This document shows positions 9,008 to 18,221 of a stretch of 64,000 nt of DNA, one piece after another (within the stretch, counting starts at the first letter, position 1; each line of letters begins with the position of its first letter). Below the pieces are notes generated by a model, which saw only the letters and a program-made list of their open reading frames with translations, did not search any database and was not told the origin of the DNA. The position numbers were made by a program, and so were the translations under genes. The stretch lies in contig NZ_PEBU01000005.1 of assembly GCF_002887595.1 (NCBI RefSeq), forward strand, positions 285,105 to 349,104, read 5' to 3'. The DNA comes from Bowmanella denitrificans (GTDB taxonomy: Bacteria > Pseudomonadota > Gammaproteobacteria > Enterobacterales > Alteromonadaceae).

Positions 9008-11041
9008 ATGTTCAGGGTCAGGCACATTGCATTTTCCATCAGCACGGTTTTCAGCTCAGCCGCCTTGGCTCATGGCCTGGACTATGAACATATCGCCGTG
9101 CATGGTCATCAGACCCGTCTGCTGGGACAGGCACTTTCAGCATCAGAAGGTGTCATAGGTCAGGGCGAGATTGCCCAGCGTCCGCTGCTGCGTACCGGCG
9201 AGGTACTGGAATTGGTACCAGGTATGGTCGTCACCCAGCACAGTGGCTCGGGCAAAGCCAACCAGTACTTTTTGCGCGGCTTTAACCTTGACCATGGCAC
9301 AGATTTTCAAACCAGCCTGGAAGGAATGCCCCTGAATATGCGCACACATGGCCATGGGCAGGCCTATACGGATCTGAATTTTATTGTGCCGGAGTTTATC
9401 GGCAATATTCAGTACCGCAAAGGTGCGTACCATGCCGACCAGGGTGACTTTGCCACGGCTGGCTCCGCCCGTTTCTTTCTGACCTCTGCACTCCCTTCAA
9501 TGCTTTCCTTGCAGCTTGGACAGGACAATTATCAGCGTGCCGTGGTATCCCATCACCTTGCTCTAGACGATGCCACGCTCAGCGTCGGACTGGAAGCTAC
9601 CGGCTATGACGGCCCCTGGACAGATATCGACGAAGGTATCCGCAAGTATAATGGCCTGGTTCGTTACAACCGTGCCACTGACAGCGGCCAGTTTAATCTG
9701 ACCTTAATGGCCTACGACAATCGCTGGCAGTCCGCCGACCAGATCCCGCAACGTGCCGTGGACCAGGGCCTGATCGACAAACTAGGTTCGCTGGATACCA
9801 CACTCGGCGGCGAGTCTGACCGCTACAGCCTGTCACTTAACTGGCAATGGTATGACTGGGCCATCAGCGCCTATGCCATTGAGTCGAATCTGGATCTATT
9901 CTCCAACTTTACTTATTACCTGAACGATCCCATCCAGGGGGACCAGTTTAAGCAGGTGGACAAACGCCGGATCTGGGGTGGTGATATCAGCCGTCACGCT
10001 TTCACCAGCCTGTTCGGCAAAGAGTGGGCACATGAAGTAGGTGCACAACTGCGCTACGACGACATAGGTGAAGTGGCGCTGTATAACACTAAAGCCCGGC
10101 AAGTGCTGTCGCCAGTGCGGGTGGACAGTGTGGATGAACTCTCCAGCGCCTTGTACTGGCAATCCGAATTGCTGCTGACTAACCGTCTGACCTTAAGTAC
10201 CGGTGTGCGCTATGACTATTTTGATGTGTCGGTAGACAGCGACCTGGTGCAAAACAGTGGTGATGCCAGTGATGATTTGCTCAGCTTCAATGCCAGTCTT
10301 AGTTACAGCCTGACACCCAGCCTGGAAGGCTATATGAATGCCGGACAGTCTTTTCATTCCAATGACGCCAGAGGAGCCACGATTCAATTAGATCCGGTCA
10401 CCGGTGACCGTGCTGAGCCGGTGGATTTACTGGTTCGGGGTGATGGCATGGAGATCGGTCTGCGCTATTTCGACAGCAAAAGTCTGAATCTGTCGGTGGC
10501 TGTTTGGACGCTGGAACTGGATTCCGAACTGTTGTTTGTCGGTGATGCCGGTAATACCGAAGCCAGTCGCGGCTCCCGCCGCTACGGTGTGGAAGCGGCC
10601 GCTTACTATTGGCTGAATAACAGGCTCAGTCTGGATATGGAGGTGGCATTAAGCCATTCCAGATTCCGCGGTCAGGAAGCAGGCGAAGGCGATCGTATTG
10701 ACGGTTCTCTGCCGGTGGTGGCCAGTGCCGGATTCACCTGGCAGGCAAATGACAATATCAGCAGCAGCTTGCGGATCAGGCATTTCGGCAAACGCTTGCT
10801 GGACAGCAGGGGCGAGGTGCGTTCTGAACCTCTTACCGTGATGAATCTGTCCCTTACCTACGCGCTGCAAGCCTGGCAATTCAAGCTGGAAGTGCTGAAC
10901 TTGCTGAACAGCGATGACCATGACATTGATTATTTATACGAATCCCGCTTACCCGGTGAGCCGCCTGAAGGTGTCGAAGACATTCACTATCACCCCATAG
11001 AACCACGGACCTTAAGGCTGGGAGCTACCTATCATTTCTAG
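9008..11041 (+). CDS. TonB-dependent outer membrane receptor
   Basis: 677 residues: signal peptide (to about residue 20, SSAALA), a plug domain (ELVPGMVVTQHSGSGKANQY, then RGFNLDHGTDF), and a beta-barrel ending ATYHF with the C-terminal Phe typical of barrel proteins. It is a short, compact receptor without an STN domain. The stretch after the signal is His-rich (HGLDYEHIAVHGHQTR), which could bind a metal, but this is only a hint. It is monocistronic: the next gene is convergent and overlaps its last 4 bases. Substrate unknown; its link to the adjacent glucan locus is positional only. Confidence 0.88.
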   Translation: MFRVRHIAFSISTVFSSAALAHGLDYEHIAVHGHQTRLLGQALSASEGVIGQGEIAQRPLLRTGEVLELVPGMVVTQHSGSGKANQYFLRGFNLDHGTDFQTSLEGMPLNMRTHGHGQAYTDLNFIVPEFIGNIQYRKGAYHADQGDFATAGSARFFLTSALPSMLSLQLGQDNYQRAVVSHHLALDDATLSVGLEATGYDGPWTDIDEGIRKYNGLVRYNRATDSGQFNLTLMAYDNRWQSADQIPQRAVDQGLIDKLGSLDTTLGGESDRYSLSLNWQWYDWAISAYAIESNLDLFSNFTYYLNDPIQGDQFKQVDKRRIWGGDISRHAFTSLFGKEWAHEVGAQLRYDDIGEVALYNTKARQVLSPVRVDSVDELSSALYWQSELLLTNRLTLSTGVRYDYFDVSVDSDLVQNSGDASDDLLSFNASLSYSLTPSLEGYMNAGQSFHSNDARGATIQLDPVTGDRAEPVDLLVRGDGMEIGLRYFDSKSLNLSVAVWTLELDSELLFVGDAGNTEASRGSRRYGVEAAAYYWLNNRLSLDMEVALSHSRFRGQEAGEGDRIDGSLPVVASAGFTWQANDNISSSLRIRHFGKRLLDSRGEVRSEPLTVMNLSLTYALQAWQFKLEVLNLLNSDDHDIDYLYESRLPGEPPEGVEDIHYHPIEPRTLRLGATYHF

Positions 11042-11277
11042 GGCGTGCCACGCCCCCAAATATGGAACGCGCTGATATACAAGCGCTCCACTTTTTCTCT
11101 GGCCCAGGGAGTACGGCGCAAAAACTTGAGGCTGGATTTGATTGAAGGCTCATGGGTAAAGCAGCGAATCTCCACGGCCTTACCCATAGCTTCCCAGCCC
11201 AGCTCTTTTTCCAGGCGGATTAAGATCTGCTCCAGGGTAACGCCATGCAGGGGATTATTCGCCTGACTGCCACTCAT
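11038..11277 (-). CDS. VF530-family (DUF2132) small DNA-binding protein
   Basis: 79 residues from the ATG at 11277, chosen because GGAG lies 7 bases upstream; the longer open frame to 11355 has no support. NPLHGVTLEQILIRLEKELGW and SIKSSLKFLRRTPWAREKVE are the hallmarks of the VF530 family, described as a small helical DNA-binding fold, cellular role unclear. It ends convergently with the TonB receptor gene with a 4-bp overlap. Confidence 0.9.
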   Translation of the reverse strand: MSGSQANNPLHGVTLEQILIRLEKELGWEAMGKAVEIRCFTHEPSIKSSLKFLRRTPWAREKVERLYISAFHIWGRGTP

Positions 11278-11422
11278 TGATATCTCCGGAAATTTAAGGC
11301 CAGCAGGCATTTTACCAGAATTGCCAGCGGGGTGATCTAATCTGGTTTCTAACACATATTTACAATTGCCTAACGCCTTCGTTGCAAAGCTTCGTTATTA
11401 TAGGCCCATTAAAGACCAGAAT

Positions 11423-12610
11423 ATGCACACACCGATGAACAAGATTTGGATCAAAATCACTCTGCCATTGGCTGCCATCGCCATGGGGATCGTAGGCTTT
11501 ATGGCAATTAAGGCAACGGCCAGCGACAAAAGCGACAAGGTAGAGGTTGATTCCCGCCCCACGGTTAAAGTGGAAGCCCTGAGTACCGAAGACTACCAGG
11601 TGATCATTAATAGCTATGGTGAAGTTAAACCACTGGAAAGCACTAAACTGGCGGCCTTGGTCGGCGGGGAAGTGGTGCAATGGCATGAAGATTTTGTACC
11701 CGGTGGTCTGGTCAAACGCGGCACCCTGTTGTTCAGCATAGACAAACAGCAATATCAGGCTGCCTTGTTACAGGCCGAAGCCAATCTGAGCCAGGCCCAG
11801 GCACTGTTGGTGGAAGAGAGAGCCAGAGCCGAAGTGGCAAAACGCGAAGCCAAATCCATGCCGTCCACCCAGGTTACCGACCTGTATCTGCGTAAGCCGC
11901 AGGTGATGAGTGCCGAAGCGGCGGTTAAATCTGCCGAAGCCCAGCTGAAAATTGCCCAGCGCGATCTCGCCTACACGGATGTACGCGCCCCTTACGATGC
12001 CCTGGTGATATCCCGTAATCTGGGTCTGGGTCAGTATGTGCATCAGGGTAATGAGGTGGGCGAGCTGTATAATGTCGAAACCGCCGAGATCAATCTGCCC
12101 ATTGCCGGCTTTGATGCCATGTTCCTGCCGGCCGAACTGGCTGGCAGTCAAGCCCAGATTACCAGCCGCGGCGCAGTCAGTCTGACCCGTACCGGTACCA
12201 TAGAACGGGATTTAGGCATTATCGATCAGGGCACCCGTATGAGCCAGGTGGTAGCGCGTATTCGCGATCCATACAGTCTCAACACCGACGCGCCGGCCTT
12301 TAAATTCGGCACTTATGTGGAAGTCACCTTAAAAGGTGCCACCCTGCAAGATATCTTCCGCCTGCCACAGGATCTGGTGACCAATCGCAAAGTCTGGGTG
12401 GTTAACAAAGACAACGAGCTGGAATCTCGCACCGTTAAGGTACTGCGTGAAGAGGCCGAATACTTCCTGATTGGCAATGGCCTGAATGAAGGTGAACGCG
12501 TGGTGATGACGCTGCCCGAATATCCGCAAAACGGCATGAAGGTTAAAATTGCCGGTGAGCAGGACAAGACCAGCGCCGACAGCGCCCTGGTTGCCCAGGC
12601 AAACGAGTAA
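11423..12610 (+). CDS. RND efflux periplasmic adaptor subunit (HlyD/MFP family)
   Basis: 395 residues from the ATG at 11423 (start uncertain; another ATG is at 11435 and neither has a strong ribosome-binding site). A single N-terminal membrane anchor (KITLPLAAIAMGIVGF) is followed by a lipoyl/barrel-sandwich half, a coiled-coil hairpin (about residues 100-185, AEANLSQAQALLVEE), the second half (DVRAPYDALVISRNLGLGQYV) and beta-barrel/membrane-proximal domains. It links the inner-membrane pump encoded 9 bp downstream to an outer membrane channel. No channel gene is in the window, so a TolC homologue elsewhere is presumed. Confidence 0.92.
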   Translation: MHTPMNKIWIKITLPLAAIAMGIVGFMAIKATASDKSDKVEVDSRPTVKVEALSTEDYQVIINSYGEVKPLESTKLAALVGGEVVQWHEDFVPGGLVKRGTLLFSIDKQQYQAALLQAEANLSQAQALLVEERARAEVAKREAKSMPSTQVTDLYLRKPQVMSAEAAVKSAEAQLKIAQRDLAYTDVRAPYDALVISRNLGLGQYVHQGNEVGELYNVETAEINLPIAGFDAMFLPAELAGSQAQITSRGAVSLTRTGTIERDLGIIDQGTRMSQVVARIRDPYSLNTDAPAFKFGTYVEVTLKGATLQDIFRLPQDLVTNRKVWVVNKDNELESRTVKVLREEAEYFLIGNGLNEGERVVMTLPEYPQNGMKVKIAGEQDKTSADSALVAQANE

Positions 12611-12619
12611 GGAAAGGTC

Positions 12620-15600
12620 ATGTCCAATACCGAAGCCAAAGAACAGGGCCTGATAGCCTTTTTTGCCCGTAACACGGTGGCGGCCAACCTGATGATGTGG
12701 TTTATCATCGTCATGGGCCTGGTGAGCTTTTTCACCATCCAGCGCCAGATGTTCCCCAATATTGAAATTAACTACATCAATATCAGTGCCACCTATCGCG
12801 GCGCTTCGCCGCAGGAAATTGAAGAAGGCATACTGATCAAGATTGAAGAATCTTTAAAGGATGTCACCGAAATTAAACGTCTGGTGTCCCGTGCCTTTCG
12901 CAACAGCGGTCGGGTTACTCTGGAGATTCATACCAAGGAAGATATCACCGACGTGCTGGACAAGGTCAAACTGCGGGTCGACAGTATTGCCACCTTCCCG
13001 GCCGGCATGGAACCTGTCACGGTTTCACAGGAAGAATTCCGCCAGGACGTGATTGAAATGGCGGTGGTGGGCGACCTGCCCCTCAAAGACCTGAAAACCA
13101 TTGCCATTCAGATGGAGCGCGAACTGTTACAACTAGGCAATGTGTCGCTGGTGAATCTGGATGCACCGGATGATGAAATCGCGGTGGAAATCAAACCCGA
13201 GATGCTGCGCCGCTACAATCTGACCCTGGACGATGTGGCCACCGCTATTCGTCGTTACTCGGCCAATATCTCGGCCGGCCAGATCCGCACCGATTCAGGC
13301 ATTATTGCCGTGCGGGTGGAAAATCAATATTACAATGGTGACGAGTTCCGCAATATACCGGTCAAAATAGGTGCAAACGGAGCCAAGGTATTGCTACAGG
13401 ACGTCGCGTTTATTCAGGACGACCTGACGGAAGGCGAACGCTATTTCAAATACTCGGGTGAAAACGCCATCTTTATGTCGGTCAAAGCCACCAAGGACCA
13501 GAATATGGTGCCGGTGGCCAAATCGGTGAAAGACTTTATCGAGCATCGTAACCAGACGCTGCCACATGGAGTGGAAATGCGCGTGCTGGTGGATATGACC
13601 TATTACCTCAATGCCCGTTTGGATATGATGCTCAACAACCTGTGGCAGGGTGCCATTCTGGTTGCGCTGATGCTGACGCTGTTCCTGCGCTTCCGCCTGG
13701 CATTCTGGGTTATGGTGGGTCTGCCGGTATGTTTCCTCGGGGCGGTAATGATGATGCCGGTGTTCGGGGTTACCATCAATATTCTGTCGCTGTTCGCCTT
13801 TATTATGGTACTGGGGATCGTGGTGGATGACGCCATCGTGATAGGGGAAAGTGCCTACACCGAAATAGAAAACAAAGGGCCGGGGGTGGAGAACGTTATC
13901 CGCGGCGCCAAACGGGTGGCCACGCCTGCCACCTTCGGCGTACTGACCACTATTGCCGTATTTGCCCCCTTTGTGTTCAGTAAGGGACCAGAAGGCACGT
14001 TCTTTGTCATTATCGCCACTATGGTGATCTTGTGTCTGAGTTTCAGCCTGATTGAATCTAAGCTGATTCTGCCTGCGCACATTGCCCACATCGATTTTAA
14101 GCCGGTAAAACCTGGCAGTTGGCGTGACCGCTTTAACCAGCGTTTCTTCGGTTTCGTGAATGGCCGTTACCGCAACTTTGTGACCCGCTGTGTGGAGTGG
14201 CGCTGGCTGACCTTATGCGGTTTTATTGCCATGCTGATCATCAGTTGGGCGCTGATTTCCGCCAACCACGTGCGTATGGTGCCCACCCCAAAAGTGCCGC
14301 ACGATTTCCCGTCGGTCAGCATCGAAATGAATGAGACGGTATCTGACGAAGCCACTATCGATGCATTGAAAATAGTGGAAGCGGCTATCTGGCAGGTGGA
14401 TAAAGAGATTGCCGCCGAATACGGTAGCGGCATGGTTAAGGACCTGCTGGCCTTTAACCAGGGTCGCACCGAAGCGCGTATAGTAGTGCCACTGGTAGAC
14501 GAAGACCAACGTCACTTCACCGCCTTTGAGCTGGCCCGCCGCTGGCGCGAGAAGATTCCGGAGATTCCCGGTATGAAGTCCTTTACCATTCAGGATGATG
14601 TGAACGGTGGCGGTGACGACGGAGAATTTGGTTATCTGTTATTTGGTTCGGATATCAAAACCCTGAATGAAGCCGGTCGTTATTTCATTGGCAAGTTGCA
14701 GGAACAGGAAGGCTTGTTCGATGTCAGTTCCACCATTGACCCGGCCAGCAAAGAAATCCAGATGCAGTTGTTGCCGGTTGCCTATGACCTGGGCCTGGAT
14801 TTAACCAGTATTGCCAACCAGATTGGCGACAGTTTCTATGGCAGCGAAGCGCAGCGGGTCATTCGGGGCACCGAAGAAGTGCGCGTGATGGTGCGCTATC
14901 CCAAGCTGACCCGCGAACAGTTTGCCGAACTGAAATATGCCATTATCCAGACGCCATCCGGTAAGGAAGTCATGCTGGGCGACGTCGTGACCCTGAGCGA
15001 ACAGCCAGGCATCAGCTATATCCGCCGCGAAGGTGGCTATCGCAGCGTGTATGTGTGGGGCAATATTGACGAAGAAAAGATTGAGCCCAATGCCGTGGTC
15101 AAAACCATTGAGGATAAACTGCTGCCAGATATGCAGGCGATGTTCCCCTCTGTGAAAACCGAACTGGGTGGCGATATTGCCGAACAGCAGGCCCAGCAAA
15201 ACGAACAGATGATGTTCTTCATTGCTGGCATGATTATCGTCTACATCCTGTTGGCTGTGCCGCTGAAGAGTTACGGCCAGCCCATTATTATTATGTCGGT
15301 GATCCCTTTCAGCCTGACCGGCGCCATTTGGGGGCACTTCCTGTTCGGGCTGGATTTAAGCATGATGTCTACTTTTGGCCTGATCGCGGCGGCCGGGGTG
15401 GTGATCAACGACAGTCTGGTAATGACCGATTTTATCAATCAGCGCCGCGCCGAAGGACACCGCATATTGGATGCGGTGCTCGAAGCAGGTTGTGCCAGAT
15501 TCAGGGCTATCACCCTGACGTCGATCACCACCTTTGCCGGGGTACTGCCGATTATGTTTGAAACCAGTCTGCAGGCCAGGTTTGTGATTCCCATGGCGGT

Positions 15601-15772
15601 CGCGCTGGGCTTCGCGGTGATGTACGCCACCCTGGTGACCTTACTGTTGGTACCTTGCCTGTATCTGATTCTGGAGGACCTGCGTAAGCCCTTCAGATAT
15701 ATCCGCACAAAGCTGGGTGGCAAGCCCGCCTCGCAGGAGAGCCCTGACCCGGCTTTGAGCGAAAGCCACTAA
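12620..15772 (+). CDS. RND-superfamily efflux permease (AcrB-like)
   Basis: 1050 residues, full length for a resistance-nodulation-division pump. It shows the first membrane helix after residue 20, two large periplasmic loops and twelve predicted helices; the TM4 proton-relay segment GIVVDDAIVIGES with its Asp pair is intact, as is the matching second-half segment GVVINDSLVMTDF. A good ribosome-binding site (AAGGAAAGG) precedes the ATG. It forms an operon with the adaptor. Substrate cannot be read; the FFTIQRQMFPNIEINYI opening resembles uncharacterised AcrB-like pumps of marine gammaproteobacteria rather than AcrB itself. Confidence 0.93.
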   Translation: MSNTEAKEQGLIAFFARNTVAANLMMWFIIVMGLVSFFTIQRQMFPNIEINYINISATYRGASPQEIEEGILIKIEESLKDVTEIKRLVSRAFRNSGRVTLEIHTKEDITDVLDKVKLRVDSIATFPAGMEPVTVSQEEFRQDVIEMAVVGDLPLKDLKTIAIQMERELLQLGNVSLVNLDAPDDEIAVEIKPEMLRRYNLTLDDVATAIRRYSANISAGQIRTDSGIIAVRVENQYYNGDEFRNIPVKIGANGAKVLLQDVAFIQDDLTEGERYFKYSGENAIFMSVKATKDQNMVPVAKSVKDFIEHRNQTLPHGVEMRVLVDMTYYLNARLDMMLNNLWQGAILVALMLTLFLRFRLAFWVMVGLPVCFLGAVMMMPVFGVTINILSLFAFIMVLGIVVDDAIVIGESAYTEIENKGPGVENVIRGAKRVATPATFGVLTTIAVFAPFVFSKGPEGTFFVIIATMVILCLSFSLIESKLILPAHIAHIDFKPVKPGSWRDRFNQRFFGFVNGRYRNFVTRCVEWRWLTLCGFIAMLIISWALISANHVRMVPTPKVPHDFPSVSIEMNETVSDEATIDALKIVEAAIWQVDKEIAAEYGSGMVKDLLAFNQGRTEARIVVPLVDEDQRHFTAFELARRWREKIPEIPGMKSFTIQDDVNGGGDDGEFGYLLFGSDIKTLNEAGRYFIGKLQEQEGLFDVSSTIDPASKEIQMQLLPVAYDLGLDLTSIANQIGDSFYGSEAQRVIRGTEEVRVMVRYPKLTREQFAELKYAIIQTPSGKEVMLGDVVTLSEQPGISYIRREGGYRSVYVWGNIDEEKIEPNAVVKTIEDKLLPDMQAMFPSVKTELGGDIAEQQAQQNEQMMFFIAGMIIVYILLAVPLKSYGQPIIIMSVIPFSLTGAIWGHFLFGLDLSMMSTFGLIAAAGVVINDSLVMTDFINQRRAEGHRILDAVLEAGCARFRAITLTSITTFAGVLPIMFETSLQARFVIPMAVALGFAVMYATLVTLLLVPCLYLILEDLRKPFRYIRTKLGGKPASQESPDPALSESH

Positions 15773-15776
15773 TTCC

Positions 15777-15802
15777 AAGCCCGTCAAACGACGGGCTTTT
15801 TA
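15777..15802 (+). terminator. Rho-independent terminator after RND operon
   Basis: A 9-bp stem AAGCCCGTC/GACGGGCTT with a 4-base loop AAAC, followed by a run of T. It sits 4 bp after the pump stop codon. Confidence 0.9.
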
Positions 15803-16041
15803 TTGGTTTTCAAGGCTCAGCGTGGCCGCCAGCGAGTCAATACGCATAGGCAGTGGCTCTGCGATATAGCGAGGGAATAACCAGCCAGCACAAAGCCAGC
15901 AACATGCGCGGTTCAATGACAAGACTGTTCTGCAGATCACTGTATCATAACCTCAAACATAGCTTAGTTCCTGATTCCAGACCTGCTATTGCTTATGCAA
16001 AAAGCAACTAGCCGAAATCCTATATATTGCCTGTCGGCGAG

Positions 16042-16071
16042 TTGACAACTTTCCAGCCGCCAGACTATGTT
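16042..16071 (+). promoter_or_regulatory. Putative sigma70 promoter of the aminotransferase gene
   Basis: TTGACA, 18-bp spacer, TATGTT, 85 bp upstream of the chosen start. The rest of the 350-base gap 15803-16155 shows no gene or further element that I can recognise. Confidence 0.5.
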
Positions 16072-16155
16072 GCAGAACAGCACAAATGAACGATCGGCCA
16101 ATACAATCAAGTACCTGTGCCTGCTTGGCATGGGGCCACTTTGAAGGACATTATC

Positions 16156-17454
16156 ATGACCCGCAATGCACAACTTCAGGCCAGAAAAGAACAGGTCATC
16201 GCCCGTGGCCAGGGCAATCTTTACCCCATCTACGTGAAAAAGGCCCTCAATGCCGAGCTATGGGACGAAGACGGCCAGCGTTATATCGACTTCGGCACCG
16301 GTATTGCGGTATGCAATACCGGTCATAATCACCCTAAAGTCAGCGCTGCGGCCAAGGCCCAGATCGATGACTTTTCCCATAGCTGTGTGATGATCAACCC
16401 CTACGAAGAAGCCGTGGCTCTGGCCGAACAACTTGTACGCCATACCCCCGGTCCCTCTGCCAAGAAGGCCATTTTTGTTACCACCGGCGCCGAAGCGGTG
16501 GAAAATTGCATTAAGATTGCCCGTGCTCATACCGGTCGTCGTGGGGTGATTGCATTTAATGGCGGCTTTCATGGCCGTACCAATCTGGCCATGGCCCTGA
16601 CCGGTAAGGTCAGCCCGTATAAATACCAGTTTGGCCCCTTTCCTGCCGATATTTACCATGTGCCCTTCCCCACCGCTTTGCATGGTATCAGTGAAATCGA
16701 CAGCCTAAAGGCCATTGAAACCCTGTTTAAAGTGGCCATTGCCCCCACCGATGTAGCCGCCATTATTATCGAGCCGGTGCAGGGTGAAGGCGGCTTTTAT
16801 ATGGCCTCGACCGCCTTTTTACAGGCGCTGCGTCAGCTTTGTGACCAGCACGGTATTGTGCTGATTCTGGACGAAATTCAGAGCGGCTTTGGCCGTACCG
16901 GCAGTATGTTCTGTCATCAACAGGCCGGCATTGAGGCGGATTTAATGACAGCTGCCAAAGGTATTGCCGGCGGCTACCCGCTGGCCGCTGTGGTGGGCAA
17001 GGCAGATATTATGGATGCACCACTACCCGGCGGCCTGGGTGGCACCTATGGTGGTTCACCGATTGGCTGTGCCGCAGCTCTGGCAGTAATGGATGTACTT
17101 GAAGAAGAACGGCTGATTGAACGGGCTAACTGGATAGGTGAGCAGTTTAAGGCACGCCTGCATGCCCTGCAGGGTGAGTTTCCCCAACTGGTTGGCGAGG
17201 TCAGAGTCAAAGGCGCGATGGTAGCCCTGGAACTGGTGAAAAACGGTGATGCCCACCAACCCAATATGGATCTGACCAAAGCCTTGGTAGCCAATGCACC
17301 GGCCCATGGGCTGATTCTGCTGTCCTGCGGCTTTTACGCCAATGTGATCCGTTTCCTGCCAGCCCTAACCATCCCTGAGGCGCATTTGCAGGAAGGCCTG
17401 GATGCGTTTGACAAACTGTTCCGGGAACTGGCTGTAGCAGCATTGGCGGCTTAG
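16156..17454 (+). CDS. gabT: 4-aminobutyrate aminotransferase (class III PLP)
   Basis: 432 residues from the ATG at 16156, preceded by GAAGGA; a longer frame opening at 16117 lacks such a site. Class III aminotransferase features are in order: DFGTGIAVCNTGHNHP near the N terminus, TTGAEAVENCIKIAR (PLP phosphate binding), GGFHGRT, IIIEPVQGEGGF, LDEIQSGFGRTG, and the PLP lysine in AAKGIAGGYP. Reaction: GABA plus 2-oxoglutarate to succinate semialdehyde plus glutamate. No succinate semialdehyde dehydrogenase gene is adjacent. A related class III specificity (e.g. 5-aminovalerate) is possible; GabT is preferred on the IAVCNTGHNHP and PVQGEGGFY segments. Confidence 0.88.
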   Translation: MTRNAQLQARKEQVIARGQGNLYPIYVKKALNAELWDEDGQRYIDFGTGIAVCNTGHNHPKVSAAAKAQIDDFSHSCVMINPYEEAVALAEQLVRHTPGPSAKKAIFVTTGAEAVENCIKIARAHTGRRGVIAFNGGFHGRTNLAMALTGKVSPYKYQFGPFPADIYHVPFPTALHGISEIDSLKAIETLFKVAIAPTDVAAIIIEPVQGEGGFYMASTAFLQALRQLCDQHGIVLILDEIQSGFGRTGSMFCHQQAGIEADLMTAAKGIAGGYPLAAVVGKADIMDAPLPGGLGGTYGGSPIGCAAALAVMDVLEEERLIERANWIGEQFKARLHALQGEFPQLVGEVRVKGAMVALELVKNGDAHQPNMDLTKALVANAPAHGLILLSCGFYANVIRFLPALTIPEAHLQEGLDAFDKLFRELAVAALAA

Positions 17455-17543
17455 TTTTTGCACCACGAAAGTTGGGGGCCTTGCCCCCAGCACTCAATTC
17501 GATGATGGACCTAATTAGGCCTCATTGCCGCTTATAAACGCAC

Positions 17544-17735
17544 ATGAACGCACATGAACGCAATGAGGAACTAACGTTGCTTCGTAACCTAGCGACTTTC
17601 ATTGCAGTTGTGGGATTTTCAACAGCCTGTACTGAAAATACCGACAGTATCAGTATCAACGGTCAGTTCAAAAATTACTTGGAAGTTAGTTACGAAGAAT
17701 ATAATTCGGAAAAATATACACCTAACCAGATTTAG
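17544..17735 (+). CDS. Small putative lipoprotein, unknown function
   Basis: Up to 63 residues. A hydrophobic stretch ATFIAVVGFSTAC ends in a lipobox-like FSTAC, then a polar tail (TENTDSISINGQF...). Starting at ATG 17544 gives a 16-residue polar lead before the signal; a TTG at 17577 with GAGGAA 6 bases upstream gives a more typical signal length and may be the real start. The region just before holds the 10-base unit AACGCACATG repeated twice and then AACGCAATG. Not recognised as any family. Base composition is lower in GC than the neighbours. Confidence 0.4.
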   Translation: MNAHERNEELTLLRNLATFIAVVGFSTACTENTDSISINGQFKNYLEVSYEEYNSEKYTPNQI

Positions 17736-17766
17736 TATCTTATCCATATGCAAAGGAGTTTAAGAA

Positions 17767-17949
17767 ATGGAAACATTCACTTATATGACTTCCTTTATTC
17801 TGATATTTGTCGCTATACCCGGCCTGGTTGTATATCGGCAGCATAAGAGTATTGAAAAAACGGTACGCTGGATTATTGTATTTCTAGCTTTACCGATAAT
17901 CGGGATTTTAGTCTATGTCTACTTAAACAAAAACAGTAATTCCTGTTAA
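17767..17949 (+). CDS. Small membrane protein, PLDc_N-like
   Basis: 60 residues with a strong AAAGGAG ribosome-binding site. Two membrane segments (FILIFVAIPGLVVY and WIIVFLALPIIGILVYVYL) are separated by a basic linker. The second segment with its P-hydrophobic-hydrophobic-G-hydrophobic-hydrophobic-VY pattern is typical of the PLDc_N (phospholipase D N-terminal membrane) family of small proteins; no catalytic domain is present. It lies 31 bp after the small putative lipoprotein gene, and the two could be co-transcribed. Function unknown. Confidence 0.65.
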   Translation: METFTYMTSFILIFVAIPGLVVYRQHKSIEKTVRWIIVFLALPIIGILVYVYLNKNSNSC

Positions 17950-18065
17950 GTTTTTTGACTAAGCTTATGATGGCTGCTCTCCTGCAACCGCCATAAATAC
18001 CTGTTAATTACGCAGATTGGTGACACTAGACAATTCTTACAGAGTAATCATTTAGTGTCTGTATA

Positions 18066-18118
18066 ACGGAGTCACCGCAAACTTCACTTCGTGTCTTTCG
18101 TTATCTTCGTGGTAAATT
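18066..18118. repeat. Degenerate copy of the CTTCGTGGT-type dispersed repeat
   Basis: CTTCGTGTCTTTCG followed by ATCTTCGTGGTAAA resembles the 3' half of the repeats at 55924-56136 and 58750-58840. The 270-bp gap 17950-18221 otherwise holds only a terminator. Confidence 0.45.
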
Positions 18119-18139
18119 CTGTTATCCATATTCTAATAA

Positions 18140-18173
18140 CCAGAAAAACAAAAAGCGCCAACCAGGGCGCTTT
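18140..18173 (-). terminator. Rho-independent terminator of the hpd operon
   Basis: Read leftward, AAAGCGCC and GGCGCTTT form an 8-bp stem with a 6-base loop, followed by TTTGTTTTT. It is about 50 bp after the FAH stop codon. Confidence 0.85.
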
Positions 18174-18221
18174 GCATAGCCGATGCAGCTAAACGCAGAC
18201 ATCGGCAATATAAAGTCGGGC

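Noticed and set aside
13394..14089. 231-codon antisense frame inside the RND pump gene
   Set aside because: It lies opposite a full-length conserved gene and is His/Gln-rich low-complexity, typical of a shadow frame in GC-rich coding DNA.
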